64,000 nt of DNA from Aminobacter sp. J41. Its GTDB lineage: Bacteria; Pseudomonadota; Alphaproteobacteria; Rhizobiales; Rhizobiaceae. Positions 29,629 to 38,606 of this stretch are shown one piece after another (within the stretch, counting starts at the first letter, position 1; the number at the start of each line of letters is the position of its first letter). The notes below the pieces were generated by a model. It ran no database searches. It had not been told where the DNA came from and saw nothing but the letters and a program-made list of their open reading frames with translations. The translations under genes were made by a program, and so were the position numbers. Where the stretch lies: NCBI RefSeq assembly GCF_000526635.1, contig NZ_JAGL01000007.1, positions 62,134-126,133 of the forward strand, read 5' to 3'.

Positions 29629-30462
29629 ATGTCGGCTCTAGCTCTCGCCCTTGTCCTGCTGGCAGCGCTCCTGCATGCATCCTGGAACGCAATGGTCAAG
29701 GCGAACGGCGACCGTGCCATCGTGCTGGCTGGCGTAGCCTTCGTGCATTTCGTTGGCGGTACGATTGTCGCGATCCTCGCGCCGATGCCTGCGCCGGAGA
29801 GCTGGCCGTTCATCATTGCCTCGGCGATCATCCACTATTTCTACTACGCCCTGATTTTCTTCGCCTACCGATGGGGCGACCTCTCGCACGTCTATCCCGT
29901 GTCTCGCGGTATCGCGCCGGCGCTGGTGACGCTCGGCGCCTGGTTGTTCGTCGGCGAGACGCTGACGCCTCTCGGCTGGGCGGGTGTGACGACCGTCTCG
30001 CTCGGCATCCTGTTCCTGACGGCCGGCAAGCGCATCGCCGGCACTGACCCGCGTGCGTTGTTCGCCGCGCTGACCACCGGCGTCGTGATTGCCATTTATT
30101 CCGTGGTCGATGGCGTTGGCGTTCGCCTGTCGGGCGCGCCGATGGGCTATATCGGCTGGCTGTTCGCCAGCGAGGTGCTGATCACCGCCTTCGTGCTTGC
30201 ACGCCGGCGTAAGACCTTGCCGTCGGTTCACAACAAGCTGGTGTGGGTCGGGCTTTTGGGCGGCGTGTTCTCGGCAGCGGCTTACGGCCTGGTGATATTC
30301 TCGGCGACGATCGCGCCGCTCGGCGGAATCTCGGCCGTGCGCGAATCGAGCGTCATCATCGCCGCCCTGATCGGCGTGTTCATGTTCGGCGAGCGGCCAA
30401 TGGCCAAGCGCCTCATCGCGGCGGTGATCGTCGCGGCGGGCGTCCTGATGCTGGCCGCCTGA
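29629..30462 (+). CDS. EamA/DMT superfamily transporter
   Basis: A 277-residue inner-membrane protein with ten hydrophobic helices in two EamA repeats (about residues 3-133 and 147-277). Typical elements are LHASWNAMVKANGD, YRWGDLSHVYPVSRGIAPALVTLGAWLFVGETL in the first repeat, and LGGISAVRESSVIIAALIGVFMFGERP in the second. The substrate is unknown; relatives export amino acids or metabolites. It lies about 100 bases after the GNAT gene and converges on the next gene with 5 bases between the stops. Confidence 0.88.
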   Translation: MSALALALVLLAALLHASWNAMVKANGDRAIVLAGVAFVHFVGGTIVAILAPMPAPESWPFIIASAIIHYFYYALIFFAYRWGDLSHVYPVSRGIAPALVTLGAWLFVGETLTPLGWAGVTTVSLGILFLTAGKRIAGTDPRALFAALTTGVVIAIYSVVDGVGVRLSGAPMGYIGWLFASEVLITAFVLARRRKTLPSVHNKLVWVGLLGGVFSAAAYGLVIFSATIAPLGGISAVRESSVIIAALIGVFMFGERPMAKRLIAAVIVAAGVLMLAA

Positions 30463-30467
30463 GGCGC

Positions 30468-30899
30468 TTACTCGTCGTCGAGGATGATCTCGTTGCCTTC
30501 GGGATCGTAGACAACACCCGCGAAGCAGGAGTCGATATTCTCACGGAAGCTGAGGTCGCAACGCACCTTGGCCGCCGCCAGCGCCGCTTCACGAGAAGGC
30601 CACCCGCAGGTGAACTCGCTCCAGTGGATGCCCTCCTTGTGCATCACCCCGACGCCGGCCGACCAGCCCGGGCCTTCGCACCACGCCATCGGCGCGCAGT
30701 CCTCAATGGAGCCGGCGCGCTCGGCGCATTTCTGGCGGGCGCAGTCGATGGTCGACGCCGCATCCTCGCCGACGCAGACGCCGCCACCCTGTTCGGGCGC
30801 ATAGGCGAATGCGATGCCGTTGGCCTGCGATGGCAGCGCTGCCCCGCCGAGCATGAGACATGCGGCCGAAAGCACAGCCGCACACTTGCGAAGGTTCAT
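30468..30899 (-). CDS. small secreted cysteine-rich protein (DUF4189-like)
   Basis: A 143-residue protein with a signal peptide (MNLRKCAAVLSAACLMLGGAALPSQA). The mature part holds eight Cys (VCVGEDAA, DCARQKCAERAGSIEDC, AWCEG, FTCGWPSREAALAAAKVRC, SCFAG), which suggests disulfides in the periplasm. The pattern of Trp, paired Cys and an AALAAAKVRC helix resembles DUF4189 proteins, but I am not certain of the family. The role is unknown. It is divergent from the NDUFA12 gene. Confidence 0.75.
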   Translation of the reverse strand: MNLRKCAAVLSAACLMLGGAALPSQANGIAFAYAPEQGGGVCVGEDAASTIDCARQKCAERAGSIEDCAPMAWCEGPGWSAGVGVMHKEGIHWSEFTCGWPSREAALAAAKVRCDLSFRENIDSCFAGVVYDPEGNEIILDDE

Positions 30900-31051
30900 G
30901 GAAGTCCTCCCCGACGATGGATGTTGTCGGGCCAGAGAATGCGTCAGGCAAAAGCCGTTGCCAATTGAAATCCTGTGGCTTCAGAACCCTTGTAATTGGC
31001 GTCGTGTGAGGCCATAAGCGGGGCTACGGCGATACCTTGCCGGAGGAATCT

Positions 31052-31450
31052 ATGACGACCTTTTTGAAACAGTTCTTCACCTGGTGGAACGGCCAGACGC
31101 TCGGAACCCGCTTCCATACCTGGCGTCACGGCACCCGCGTCGGCACCGATGAGTTCGGCAACGTCTACTATGAGGGCGGCAAGGATTCTGAAGGCCGCAC
31201 CCGCCGCTGGGTCATCTACAACGGCTATTCGGAAGCGTCCTCGATCCCTCCGGGCTGGCATGGCTGGATCCATCACCGCGTGGATACCCCGCCGTCCAGG
31301 GAGAACTACCAGCCGCGCGAGTGGCAGAAGCCGCATAACCCGAACCCGACCGGTACGCCGAACGCATACCGTCCGAAGGGCTCGCTGCTGAACACCGGCG
31401 AACGCCCGCGCGTGACCGGCGACTACGACGCCTGGACCCCGGGCAACTGA
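31052..31450 (+). CDS. NADH:ubiquinone oxidoreductase NDUFA12 (B17.2)-type subunit
   Basis: A 132-residue homologue of the mitochondrial complex I accessory subunit NDUFA12, which in alphaproteobacteria such as Paracoccus is found in complex I. Seen: FFTWWNGQTLGTRFHTWRHGTRVGTDEFGNVYYEG, RRWVIYNGYSEASSIPPGWHGWIHHRVDTPP and the C-terminal GSLLNTG with GDYDAWTPG. The start at 31052 follows GGAGGAA; a TTG five codons upstream is rejected. It lies 12 kb from the nuo operon. A hairpin and the DUF2155 gene follow. Confidence 0.92.
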   Translation: MTTFLKQFFTWWNGQTLGTRFHTWRHGTRVGTDEFGNVYYEGGKDSEGRTRRWVIYNGYSEASSIPPGWHGWIHHRVDTPPSRENYQPREWQKPHNPNPTGTPNAYRPKGSLLNTGERPRVTGDYDAWTPGN

Positions 31451-31464
31451 GTGCAATGCGAGGC

Positions 31465-31488
31465 TGTGGCGAGGTTTTTCTCGCCACA
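31465..31488 (+). terminator. hairpin after the NDUFA12 gene
   Basis: TGTGGCGAG (31465-31473) pairs perfectly with CTCGCCACA (31480-31488) around a GTTTTT loop. The T run lies in the loop, not after the stem, so it is not a classical terminator. It may limit readthrough into, or mark processing before, the DUF2155 gene. Confidence 0.4.
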
Positions 31489-31542
31489 ATCGTCCTGTAC
31501 CCAGACGCAGTTCCTTCCTGAATCACCGGATCGTACCGCCGC

Positions 31543-31977
31543 ATGGGCACTCGCAATTCGATGACATCTCTGCGCCGCCTGCTGCTCACCGCCGTGGGCT
31601 GCCTTGCAGTTGCGGCTGTTCCTGCGTCTGCCGAGCGGATCAAGAACAAGGTCGCGGAGTTTACCGGTGTCGACAAGATCACCGGCCGCATCATCACCTT
31701 CGACGTCTACATCAACGAGACGGTGCAGTTCGGCGCGCTGCAGGTCACCCCGCGCGTCTGCAATTCCTCGCCCGAGACGGAAGAGCCCAAGACCGACACC
31801 TTCGTTGAAGTTGACGAGATCACCCTCGACCGCAAGATCCGCCGCATCTTCACCGGCTGGATGTTTGCCGAAAGCCCGGGCCTGAACGCTGTCGAGCACC
31901 CCGTCTATGACGTCTGGCTGAAGACCTGCAAGCAGGAGTCGGACGTTCCCGCGCCCGAGGCGCCGAAGACCAACTGA
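31543..31977 (+). CDS. DUF2155 domain protein, exported
   Basis: A 144-residue protein with an N-terminal signal peptide (LRRLLLTAVGCLAVAAVPASA). The DUF2155 core is visible as VAEFTGVDKITGRIITFDVYINETVQFGALQVTPRVC, SSPETEEPKTDTFVEVDEI and FTGWMFAESPGLNAVEHPVYDVWLKTC, with two Cys that may form a disulfide. The function is unknown. It follows NDUFA12 on the same strand, a pairing I know from other rhizobia. A second ATG at 31561 would shorten the leader by six residues. Confidence 0.88.
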   Translation: MGTRNSMTSLRRLLLTAVGCLAVAAVPASAERIKNKVAEFTGVDKITGRIITFDVYINETVQFGALQVTPRVCNSSPETEEPKTDTFVEVDEITLDRKIRRIFTGWMFAESPGLNAVEHPVYDVWLKTCKQESDVPAPEAPKTN

Positions 31978-31983
31978 AGCCGC

Positions 31984-32601
31984 TCAGGGCGCGAACTGCG
32001 CGTCACCCTGCAGCGCTTCTTCCAGCATCTGCTCGTATTTCTTGCGCGGAACGTCGATTGCGCCGAAGCGCTTGAGGTGCTCGGTGGTGAACTGCGTGTC
32101 GAGGAGCACGAAGCCGCGTTCCCTGAGCCGCTCGACCAGGTAGACCAGCGCCACCTTCGACGCATCGGTCTCGCGCGAAAACATGCTTTCGCCGAAGAAG
32201 GTGCGCCCGAGGCTGACGCCATAGAGGCCGCCCACCAGCTTGCCGTCCCGCCAGCTTTCGACTGTGTGGCAGTAGCCATGCTCGAAGAGGGCAGTGTAGG
32301 CTTCGCGGATCGGCTCGTTGATCCAGGTCGACATGCGCCCTTCGCGCGCCTCCGCACAGCCGTCGATGACGCCTTTGAAGTCGGTGTTGACGCGGATTTC
32401 GAAGATCTGCTGCCGGACCGTCTTCCTGAGGCTGCGCGGCACGTGGAAGGAGTCGAGCGGCAGGATGCCGCGCGACTCGGGTCGAACCCAGAAGATTTCC
32501 GGATCGTCGGCGCTTTCCGCCATCGGAAAGACGCCTGACGCGTAGGCACGCAGCAGGAGGTCGAGGGGAATTCGACGTCCTGGTGCGATGGGGCGGCTCA
32601 T
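31984..32601 (-). CDS. aat: leucyl/phenylalanyl-tRNA--protein transferase
   Basis: A 205-residue enzyme that adds Leu or Phe to N-terminal Arg or Lys of proteins, making them substrates of the ClpS/ClpAP N-degron pathway. Signatures seen: [56 protein letters not shown], and [29 protein letters not shown] with [16 protein letters not shown]. It starts 21 bases after accC on the same strand, so it probably belongs to the accBC transcript. Confidence 0.94.
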   Translation of the reverse strand: MSRPIAPGRRIPLDLLLRAYASGVFPMAESADDPEIFWVRPESRGILPLDSFHVPRSLRKTVRQQIFEIRVNTDFKGVIDGCAEAREGRMSTWINEPIREAYTALFEHGYCHTVESWRDGKLVGGLYGVSLGRTFFGESMFSRETDASKVALVYLVERLRERGFVLLDTQFTTEHLKRFGAIDVPRKKYEQMLEEALQGDAQFAP

Positions 32602-32622
32602 GATGCCAGCCTGTGCCCGTTG

Positions 32623-33981
32623 TTATCCGTCGTTGCCCGGCGTGGTCGAAGCCAGATACTTCTCCAGCCAGTGAATATCGTAATCGCCATTGGCGATGTC
32701 GATATTGCCAACGAGGTCACGGAACAGCGGCAGCGTTGTGTTGATGCCGTCGACGACGAACTCGTCAAGCGCGCGGCGCAGGCGCATCATGCACTCAACA
32801 CGGTTGCGGCCATGCACGATCAGCTTGCCGATCAGGCTGTCGTAGTAGGGCGGAATCTTGTAGCCCGAGTAGACGCCGGAATCGACACGCACGCCAAGGC
32901 CGCCAGGCGTATGGAAGTGCGTGATCTTGCCAGGCGACGGCACGAAGGTGCGCGGGTCCTCGGCATTGATGCGGCACTCGATCGCGTGGCCGTGGAAGCG
33001 CACGTCTTCCTGGCGGACCGAAAGCCCGCCGCCTGATGCAACGCGGATCTGCTCATGGACGAGGTCGATGCCGGTGATCGCTTCCGTGACCGGATGCTCC
33101 ACCTGCAGGCGGGTGTTCATCTCGATGAAGTAGAACTCGCCGTTCTCGTACAGGAACTCGATCGTGCCAGCGCCCGAATAGCCAAGGTTGGCGATCGCGT
33201 TTGCGCAGATCATGCCGATGCGGTCACGTTCCTCTGCATTGAGGGCAGGGGAGTTCGCTTCTTCCCACACCTTCTGGTGACGGCGCTGCAGCGAGCAGTC
33301 GCGTTCGCCAAGGTGGATCGCCTGGCCCATGCCGTCGCCCATGACCTGGACTTCGATGTGGCGCGGCTTCTCGAGATACTTCTCGATGTAGACGGCGTCG
33401 TCGCCGAACGCGGCACCAGCTTCCGAGCGGGCTGTTGCAAGCGCGACCTCAAGGTCAGCTTCGCTGCGCGCGACCTTCATGCCGCGGCCACCGCCGCCGG
33501 CCGAAGCCTTGATGATGACCGGGTAACCGATCTCGGCGGCAATGCGCTTGGCTTCCTTTTCCTCGGTCACGGCGCCGTCGGAGCCGGGAACGACCGGGAT
33601 GCCCAGGCTCTTCGCGGTGCGCTTCGCCTCGATCTTGTCGCCCATCACGCGGATGTGGTCGCCCTTCGGGCCAATGAAGGTGATGTTGTGCGCGGCGAGA
33701 ATGTCGGCGAACTTCGCGTTCTCCGACAGGAAGCCGTAGCCCGGATGGATCGCATCCGCGCCGGTGATCTCGCAGGCCGCCACTATCTGGTGGATGTTGA
33801 GGTAGGATTCGCGCGACGGCGGCGGTCCAATGCAGACGCTCTCATCGGCGAGGCGCACATGCATGGCATCCGCGTCGGCGGTGGAATGCACCGCGACCGT
33901 CTTGATGCCGAGCTCCTTGCAGGCCCGCAGGACGCGAAGCGCAATTTCACCGCGGTTGGCGATCAGGATTTTCTGGAACAT
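32623..33981 (-). CDS. accC: acetyl-CoA carboxylase biotin carboxylase subunit
   Basis: A 452-residue ATP-grasp enzyme that carboxylates biotin on AccB, the first step of fatty acid synthesis. Seen: [29 protein letters not shown] at the N-terminus, the glycine-rich ATP loop [42 protein letters not shown] and the catalytic [16 protein letters not shown]. It lies 8 bases downstream of accB, in the usual accBC order. The carboxyltransferase genes accA and accD are not in the window. Confidence 0.97.
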   Translation of the reverse strand: MFQKILIANRGEIALRVLRACKELGIKTVAVHSTADADAMHVRLADESVCIGPPPSRESYLNIHQIVAACEITGADAIHPGYGFLSENAKFADILAAHNITFIGPKGDHIRVMGDKIEAKRTAKSLGIPVVPGSDGAVTEEKEAKRIAAEIGYPVIIKASAGGGGRGMKVARSEADLEVALATARSEAGAAFGDDAVYIEKYLEKPRHIEVQVMGDGMGQAIHLGERDCSLQRRHQKVWEEANSPALNAEERDRIGMICANAIANLGYSGAGTIEFLYENGEFYFIEMNTRLQVEHPVTEAITGIDLVHEQIRVASGGGLSVRQEDVRFHGHAIECRINAEDPRTFVPSPGKITHFHTPGGLGVRVDSGVYSGYKIPPYYDSLIGKLIVHGRNRVECMMRLRRALDEFVVDGINTTLPLFRDLVGNIDIANGDYDIHWLEKYLASTTPGNDG

Positions 33982-33989
33982 CGCCCGGC

Positions 33990-34460
33990 CTATTCGATGA
34001 CTACGAGCGGCTCACCGTATTCCACGGGCTGCGCATCTTGGCACAGGATCGCGGTGACGGTGCCCGCACGCGGTGCAGGAATCTGGTTCATCGTCTTCAT
34101 CGCCTCGATGATGAGAAGGGTCTGGCCCTCCTTCACCTGCTGGCCGACGGTGATGAACGGCGCGGCGCCCGGAGCCGGAGCGAGGTAGGCGGTGCCGACC
34201 ATCGGCGACGGGACGGCGTTCTTGGAGACGTCTGCCGGTGCCGCCGCTGCGGGAGCAGCAGGAGCCGCCGGGGCAGCCGAAACGGGTGCCGGAGCAGGCG
34301 CAGCTGCCGGGGGAAAAGCCTGGACCGCAGCCGGAGTGCGCGAAACGCGAATCCGCAGATCGTCCTGTTCGACCTCGATTTCGGTCAGATTGGTTTCATC
34401 CAGAATGCTGGCGAGGTCGCGGATCAGCTGCTGGTCAACGCCGTATTTCTTGGTCGACAT
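33990..34460 (-). CDS. accB: acetyl-CoA carboxylase biotin carboxyl carrier protein
   Basis: A 156-residue carrier protein. The N-terminal 45 residues ([36 protein letters not shown]) are the AccC-binding part. A Pro/Ala-rich linker follows, then the biotinyl domain with the acceptor Lys in [16 protein letters not shown]. The thumb-like [19 protein letters not shown] is present. Many AccB proteins read AMKMMN; the Thr here is one I know from other rhizobia. The start MSTKKYGVD at 34460 is chosen over a 42-codon upstream extension. It is the substrate of BirA. Confidence 0.95.
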   Translation of the reverse strand: MSTKKYGVDQQLIRDLASILDETNLTEIEVEQDDLRIRVSRTPAAVQAFPPAAAPAPAPVSAAPAAPAAPAAAAPADVSKNAVPSPMVGTAYLAPAPGAAPFITVGQQVKEGQTLLIIEAMKTMNQIPAPRAGTVTAILCQDAQPVEYGEPLVVIE

Positions 34461-34495
34461 CGAGTTGGGTCCCTTATCGTGTTTCTTGGCGCCGG

Positions 34496-34933
34496 TCATG
34501 ACCGGGCGGCGAGCGCGTGAAGTGCCATGATGTACCCGTATGGGCCGAATCCACAGATCATGCCGGTGGCAACGGGCGACACCCATGAATGGTGCCTGAA
34601 TTGTTCGCGCGCGTGAATGTTGGAAAGATGCACTTCCGCGACGGGCAGGGGCTGCACGGCCCGGATCGCGTCGTGGATGGCGATGGAAGTATGACTGTAG
34701 GCGCCGGGGTTGATGATCAGCCCCTTGGCCTTGGCACCGGCTTCCTGAATCCAGTCGACCAGAACACCCTCGTGGTTGGACTGGCGGAAATCGACCTCAA
34801 ATCCGAGCTCGGTGCCGGCCTTGCGGCAATCCTCGCCGATCTGGTCCAGCGTCTTGCCACCATAGATGCCGGGCTCTCTGACGCCGAGCATATTGAGGTT
34901 GGGGCCGTTCAGAACGAAAATGACATTTGACAT
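34496..34933 (-). CDS. aroQ: 3-dehydroquinate dehydratase, type II
   Basis: A 145-residue enzyme of the shikimate pathway (dehydroquinate to dehydroshikimate). The type II fold elements are clear: [23 protein letters not shown] with the catalytic Tyr loop, [34 protein letters not shown] and [33 protein letters not shown]. The start [14 protein letters not shown] at 34933 is preferred to an upstream ATG. It is encoded 35 bases before accB on the same strand and is probably in the same operon. Confidence 0.96.
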   Translation of the reverse strand: MSNVIFVLNGPNLNMLGVREPGIYGGKTLDQIGEDCRKAGTELGFEVDFRQSNHEGVLVDWIQEAGAKAKGLIINPGAYSHTSIAIHDAIRAVQPLPVAEVHLSNIHAREQFRHHSWVSPVATGMICGFGPYGYIMALHALAARS

Positions 34934-35044
34934 GGATAGATGGTCCCTGCGCGCCGGCATCTATAAAGGGCTTAGTCCGGGAGGCAAAGAGCGCAAGTGC
35001 CTTCTTCGCCTGTCCACAACGACAACAGCGCGTCCGCTTCACGG

Positions 35045-35839
35045 TTAATTCGTCGCGCGGGCCTGATCAACCTTTTCTGACAAAACCTCGTGTCCGAGCG
35101 CGCCGAACACGACTTCATCACCCACCACATAGGAAGGCGTACCGGTGATCGCGAGCCGGTTGGCAAGGTCATAGGTCTGGTTGAAGGCCTCGATGATCTC
35201 GGGGTTCTTCATCTCCTGGCGCAGCGTCGCCTCATCGACACCGAGCGAGACGGCGGCGAGGATCGCCGCGCCTTCCGAAGCGCGGGCGCCGCCGACGAGC
35301 AGGCGCTCGTGGAACTCCTGGTACTTCTCCGGCGCCAGCGAGCGGAATGCCATCGAGACGATGTGCGCCTTCTGCGAGTCGGGCCCGAGGATCGGGAATT
35401 CCTTCAGTACGAAGCGCAGGTCCGGATTGTTGGTGACGAGCGCCTTCATGTCCTCGTGCGCGCGCTTGCAGAAGCCGCAGTTGTAGTCGAAGAACTCGAC
35501 GATCGTCGTGGTACCGTTCGGATTGCCGATCACGCCGTCATACTTTGAATTGAAGATGACGTCGGCCGACTCGGCGATGGTCGCGCGCTGCAGCTCGGCC
35601 TGCATGTCCTGCTGGCGCTGTTCGAGCGCCACCTGCATCTCTGCAAGGATCTCCGGATTTCCGAGGAGATATTCGCGCACGATCTGCTCGATCTGCTGCT
35701 GTGGCAGGCCGGCCGATGGTGCGGACGCCTGCACGGCGGCAGAGGAGGACGCCTGGTTGCCGGCATAATAACCTGCGCCGACCATTAGTGCGCTGGCGGC
35801 GAGGCCTGCGAGAGCGAAGGGGATTGCTTTGATGCTCAT
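35045..35839 (-). CDS. DsbA family thiol:disulfide protein, membrane-anchored or secreted
   Basis: A 264-residue protein. An N-terminal hydrophobic segment (residues 6-28) acts as signal peptide or anchor. A helical segment rich in Gln (45-88) follows, then the thioredoxin fold with the redox motif CGFC at 121-124 (FFDYNCGFCKRAH) and the cis-Pro loop ITGTPSYVVGD. This resembles ScsC/BdbD-type DsbA proteins, whose N-terminal helix mediates oligomerisation. It probably oxidises or isomerises periplasmic disulfides. The M48 gene ends 24 bases upstream on the same strand. Confidence 0.9.
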   Translation of the reverse strand: MSIKAIPFALAGLAASALMVGAGYYAGNQASSSAAVQASAPSAGLPQQQIEQIVREYLLGNPEILAEMQVALEQRQQDMQAELQRATIAESADVIFNSKYDGVIGNPNGTTTIVEFFDYNCGFCKRAHEDMKALVTNNPDLRFVLKEFPILGPDSQKAHIVSMAFRSLAPEKYQEFHERLLVGGARASEGAAILAAVSLGVDEATLRQEMKNPEIIEAFNQTYDLANRLAITGTPSYVVGDEVVFGALGHEVLSEKVDQARATN

Positions 35840-35863
35840 GTCGGATTGGCCTGTTCTCTGCGC

Positions 35864-37237
35864 CTAGCGCTTTGGTGCCTTGTAATTGAGGATGTCCTGC
35901 GCGCGCAGCCAGGAGGGTGATCCCTTCTTCAGCTTCAGCTGTGCCCGCGCGGCGAATTTCTTCGCTTCGTCGTACTTGCCCGAATAGAAGTGCCCGTCGG
36001 CGGTTGCAAGCTCCGCCTGGCCGATATCGCCCAGCTGTCCGTAGGCCTGCGCGAGATAGCGGTAGCCGGCGGAAAAATCCTTCGCGCGCGTCAGCCCCGC
36101 CTGCAACTCGACAACTGCCTTGCGGATATTCTCGGGCTTGCCGGTGGCGAGCAGCGCCTGGCCGTAGCCGATCTGGATAAGGCCGGAATTGCCGCGCTCG
36201 AGGCTCTTTGCGCGGCCAAAGGCTTCAGCGGCCTCAGCCGGACGGCCGGCCTTCATCAGGATCTCGCCACGCATTTCGTGGAAATAGGGGTTCTTCGGGT
36301 TCTGTGCGACCACGGCGTCGATCTTGCCGACTGCGGCGCGGGCGCTGCCGGAAATGAAGGTAGCGATGGCGTCGGCGTAGAGAGCAGGCAGACCGCGCGG
36401 ATCGTTGCGGAACAGCCGCATTGCCGCCTGGTGGCCCTGCGTGTAGGCGGCGATCTTGGCCCGCATCAGGTCGTGGCGCAGCTGCAGGGCAGGGGGATCC
36501 TTGCGCTCGAAGTGCTTGCTCTGGCGCGCCAGGGTTTCGAGCGTCGCAATGCGCTCCTGCGGCGTCGGGTGGCTGATCTGGTAGGGATCGACGCGAACGC
36601 CGGCGAGCGCCATCGACTTGCCGAGCCGCTCGAAGGTCTTCAGCATGCCTTTGGCCGACTGGCCGGTGCGCTCAAGATAGGTGATGGCCGAGCGGTCGGC
36701 GGTGGCTTCCTCGGTGCGCTGGTAGCTTAGCAGCGAACGGCGGGCAGCTTCCGTGCCACCCATGAGGATGCCGGTGCCGGAGCGGGCAAGGCCGTCGGAG
36801 CCCGCTTGCGCGCCGGCCACCATCGCGCCCGCGCCAAGAATCGTCGAAATGATAGCCATGGTCTGCGCGCGCGACAGCTGCTCGCGCAGGCGCTGCTGGT
36901 GGCCGCCGGCGATATGACCGGCCTCGTGCGCGATCACGCCGATAATCTCGTTCGGCGTTTCCGACATCAGCAGCGCGCCGGTGTTCACGAAGATGCGACG
37001 CCCGGCCACGAACGCGTTGAACGAGTTGTCGTTGACCAGAATGATTTCAATGCCGGACTTGCTGAGGCCCGCAGCCTCGAGAATCGGTCGGGCATATTCG
37101 GCAACCAGTGCCTCGATTTCCGCGTCGCGGACGAGAGAGATGCCGCGCTGGGCATGGGCCTGCGCGGAAACGGCCACCGACAGGATCGTGGCAAGGAACA
37201 GGCGCAAGACGTTGCGGAGCGAAGCAAATCGACGCAT
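35864..37237 (-). CDS. M48 family metalloprotease with TPR-like C-terminus (BepA-like)
   Basis: A 457-residue periplasmic protease. The signal peptide lies in MRRFASLRNVLRLFLATILSVAVSAQAHA, and the Zn motif HEAGH is in GVIAHEAGHIAGGH. The third ligand Glu is probably in RTEEATADRSA. The C-terminal 200 residues are tetratricopeptide-like helices (PYFHEMRGEILMKAGRPAEAAEAFGRAKSL). This layout is that of BepA, which monitors outer-membrane protein and LPS-transport assembly. I start at 37237 because the next upstream starts (37294, 37336) would precede the signal peptide with non-hydrophobic residues. Confidence 0.9.
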   Translation of the reverse strand: MRRFASLRNVLRLFLATILSVAVSAQAHAQRGISLVRDAEIEALVAEYARPILEAAGLSKSGIEIILVNDNSFNAFVAGRRIFVNTGALLMSETPNEIIGVIAHEAGHIAGGHQQRLREQLSRAQTMAIISTILGAGAMVAGAQAGSDGLARSGTGILMGGTEAARRSLLSYQRTEEATADRSAITYLERTGQSAKGMLKTFERLGKSMALAGVRVDPYQISHPTPQERIATLETLARQSKHFERKDPPALQLRHDLMRAKIAAYTQGHQAAMRLFRNDPRGLPALYADAIATFISGSARAAVGKIDAVVAQNPKNPYFHEMRGEILMKAGRPAEAAEAFGRAKSLERGNSGLIQIGYGQALLATGKPENIRKAVVELQAGLTRAKDFSAGYRYLAQAYGQLGDIGQAELATADGHFYSGKYDEAKKFAARAQLKLKKGSPSWLRAQDILNYKAPKR

Positions 37238-37363
37238 GGAAGTCAGAGCTAACGGACCTTGGGTAAGCTGAAAAGCTGCGGCGTTGGTTTTCATCAACTT
37301 GTGATCCGCACATGTTTCAGGCATTTGTGCGGCCACTCCCCCTTCTGGTTACCGAGGTTATAC

Positions 37364-38509
37364 ATGGCGGTCGCCATTTCCAGACGCGGCGCAGTCGAGC
37401 CGTTTCACGCAATGGACATCCTGGCAGAGGCGAACCGCCTGCGTGCCCAGGGGCATCCGGTGGTGTCGCTTGCCGTCGGCCAGCCTTCCGATCCCGCTCC
37501 GCGCGCGGTGCGAGAGGCTGCAGCGCGTGCGGTTCAGAACGGACAGATAGGCTACACCGATTCGCTGGGCCTGATGGACCTGCGAAAGGCAATCGCCCAG
37601 CACTATGGCGATGCCTACGGCCTCGACGTACCTGCCTCGCGCATTGCCGTAACAACCGGCTCGTCGGCCGGCTTCAACCTCGCCTTCCTCGCGATGTTCG
37701 ACGCAGGCGACCGCGTTGCGATCACCACGCCCGGCTATCCCGCCTACCGCAACATCCTCGCGGCGCTGGGCCTTGAGGTCGTCGAGATCAGGCTGGGCGA
37801 CGAAGGCTACCTTACCGCGGAAATGCTGGAGCGTACCCATCGTGAAAAAACGCTCAAGGGCGTGCTGTTCGCCAGCCCCGGCAACCCGACCGGTGCTCTG
37901 ATCCCGGCAGAGGCGCTGCGCGAGCTGGTCGAAGCTGCCCGCAACCTCGGCATCGCCGTCATCTCGGACGAGATCTACCACCGACTGTCCTACACCGGCG
38001 CCGATGTCAGCGCGCTGAGCTACGGCGATGATGTAACGGTCATCAACTCGTTCTCGAAGTACTATTGCATGACTGGCTGGCGCATCGGCTGGATGGTGCT
38101 GCCGGAGGAGCTGGTTCGACCCGTGGAGCGCATTTCTCAGAGCCTCTACATCTCTGCACCGGAAGTCTCGCAGATCGGCGCGATCCAGGCGTTCGGCGCG
38201 AGCGAGGAGCTCGATCTCGTCAAGCAGCGCTACATCGCTAACCGCGCATTGCTGTCGGACGCGCTGCCGAAGCTCGGCCTGCCGCTGGCAGCACCCATGG
38301 ACGGCGCGTTCTATGCTTATTGCGATGTTTCGCGGCACACGAATGACAGCATGGACTTCGCGAAGCGTCTGCTCGCAGAGGCGCATGTCGCGGCAACGCC
38401 GGGTCTCGACTTCGACATTAGCGAAGGCCATCGTTACCTGCGCCTGTCCTATGCGGGTAGCGGCGCGGACGTTTCCGAAGCCATCGAGCGGCTGACGCGC
38501 TGGCTTTAA
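37364..38509 (+). CDS. class I/II pyridoxal-phosphate aminotransferase
   Basis: A 381-residue fold-type I aminotransferase. The PLP-binding Lys is in NSFSKYYCMTGWRIGW, with the cofactor and substrate elements TTGSSAGFNLAF, ASPGNPTGALIP and VISDEIYHRLSY. The C-terminal Arg that binds the substrate carboxylate is in RYLRLSYAG. It resembles the aspartate/aromatic aminotransferases of the AspC family, but the amino acid cannot be named with certainty. The ATG at 37364 is chosen; the frame is open further upstream over the divergent M48 leader. A strong terminator follows. Confidence 0.9.
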   Translation: MAVAISRRGAVEPFHAMDILAEANRLRAQGHPVVSLAVGQPSDPAPRAVREAAARAVQNGQIGYTDSLGLMDLRKAIAQHYGDAYGLDVPASRIAVTTGSSAGFNLAFLAMFDAGDRVAITTPGYPAYRNILAALGLEVVEIRLGDEGYLTAEMLERTHREKTLKGVLFASPGNPTGALIPAEALRELVEAARNLGIAVISDEIYHRLSYTGADVSALSYGDDVTVINSFSKYYCMTGWRIGWMVLPEELVRPVERISQSLYISAPEVSQIGAIQAFGASEELDLVKQRYIANRALLSDALPKLGLPLAAPMDGAFYAYCDVSRHTNDSMDFAKRLLAEAHVAATPGLDFDISEGHRYLRLSYAGSGADVSEAIERLTRWL

Positions 38510-38555
38510 CCAGCTCGGTCGGGTGCCGTCTGCCCGCTAACCAATCCTTGAAAAC

Positions 38556-38586
38556 AAAGGAACCGGCGCGTGCGCCGGTTCCTTTT
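38556..38586. terminator. bidirectional terminator between the aminotransferase gene and rne
   Basis: AAAGGAACCGGCGC and GCGCCGGTTCCTTT are perfectly complementary around a two-base GT centre. T follows on the plus strand (TTTTTG) and also on the minus strand (GTTTTC). It serves the aminotransferase gene on the left and rne, which stops at 38607. Confidence 0.9.
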
Positions 38587-38606
38587 TGTCTGATCGGTTG
38601 TGCGGC

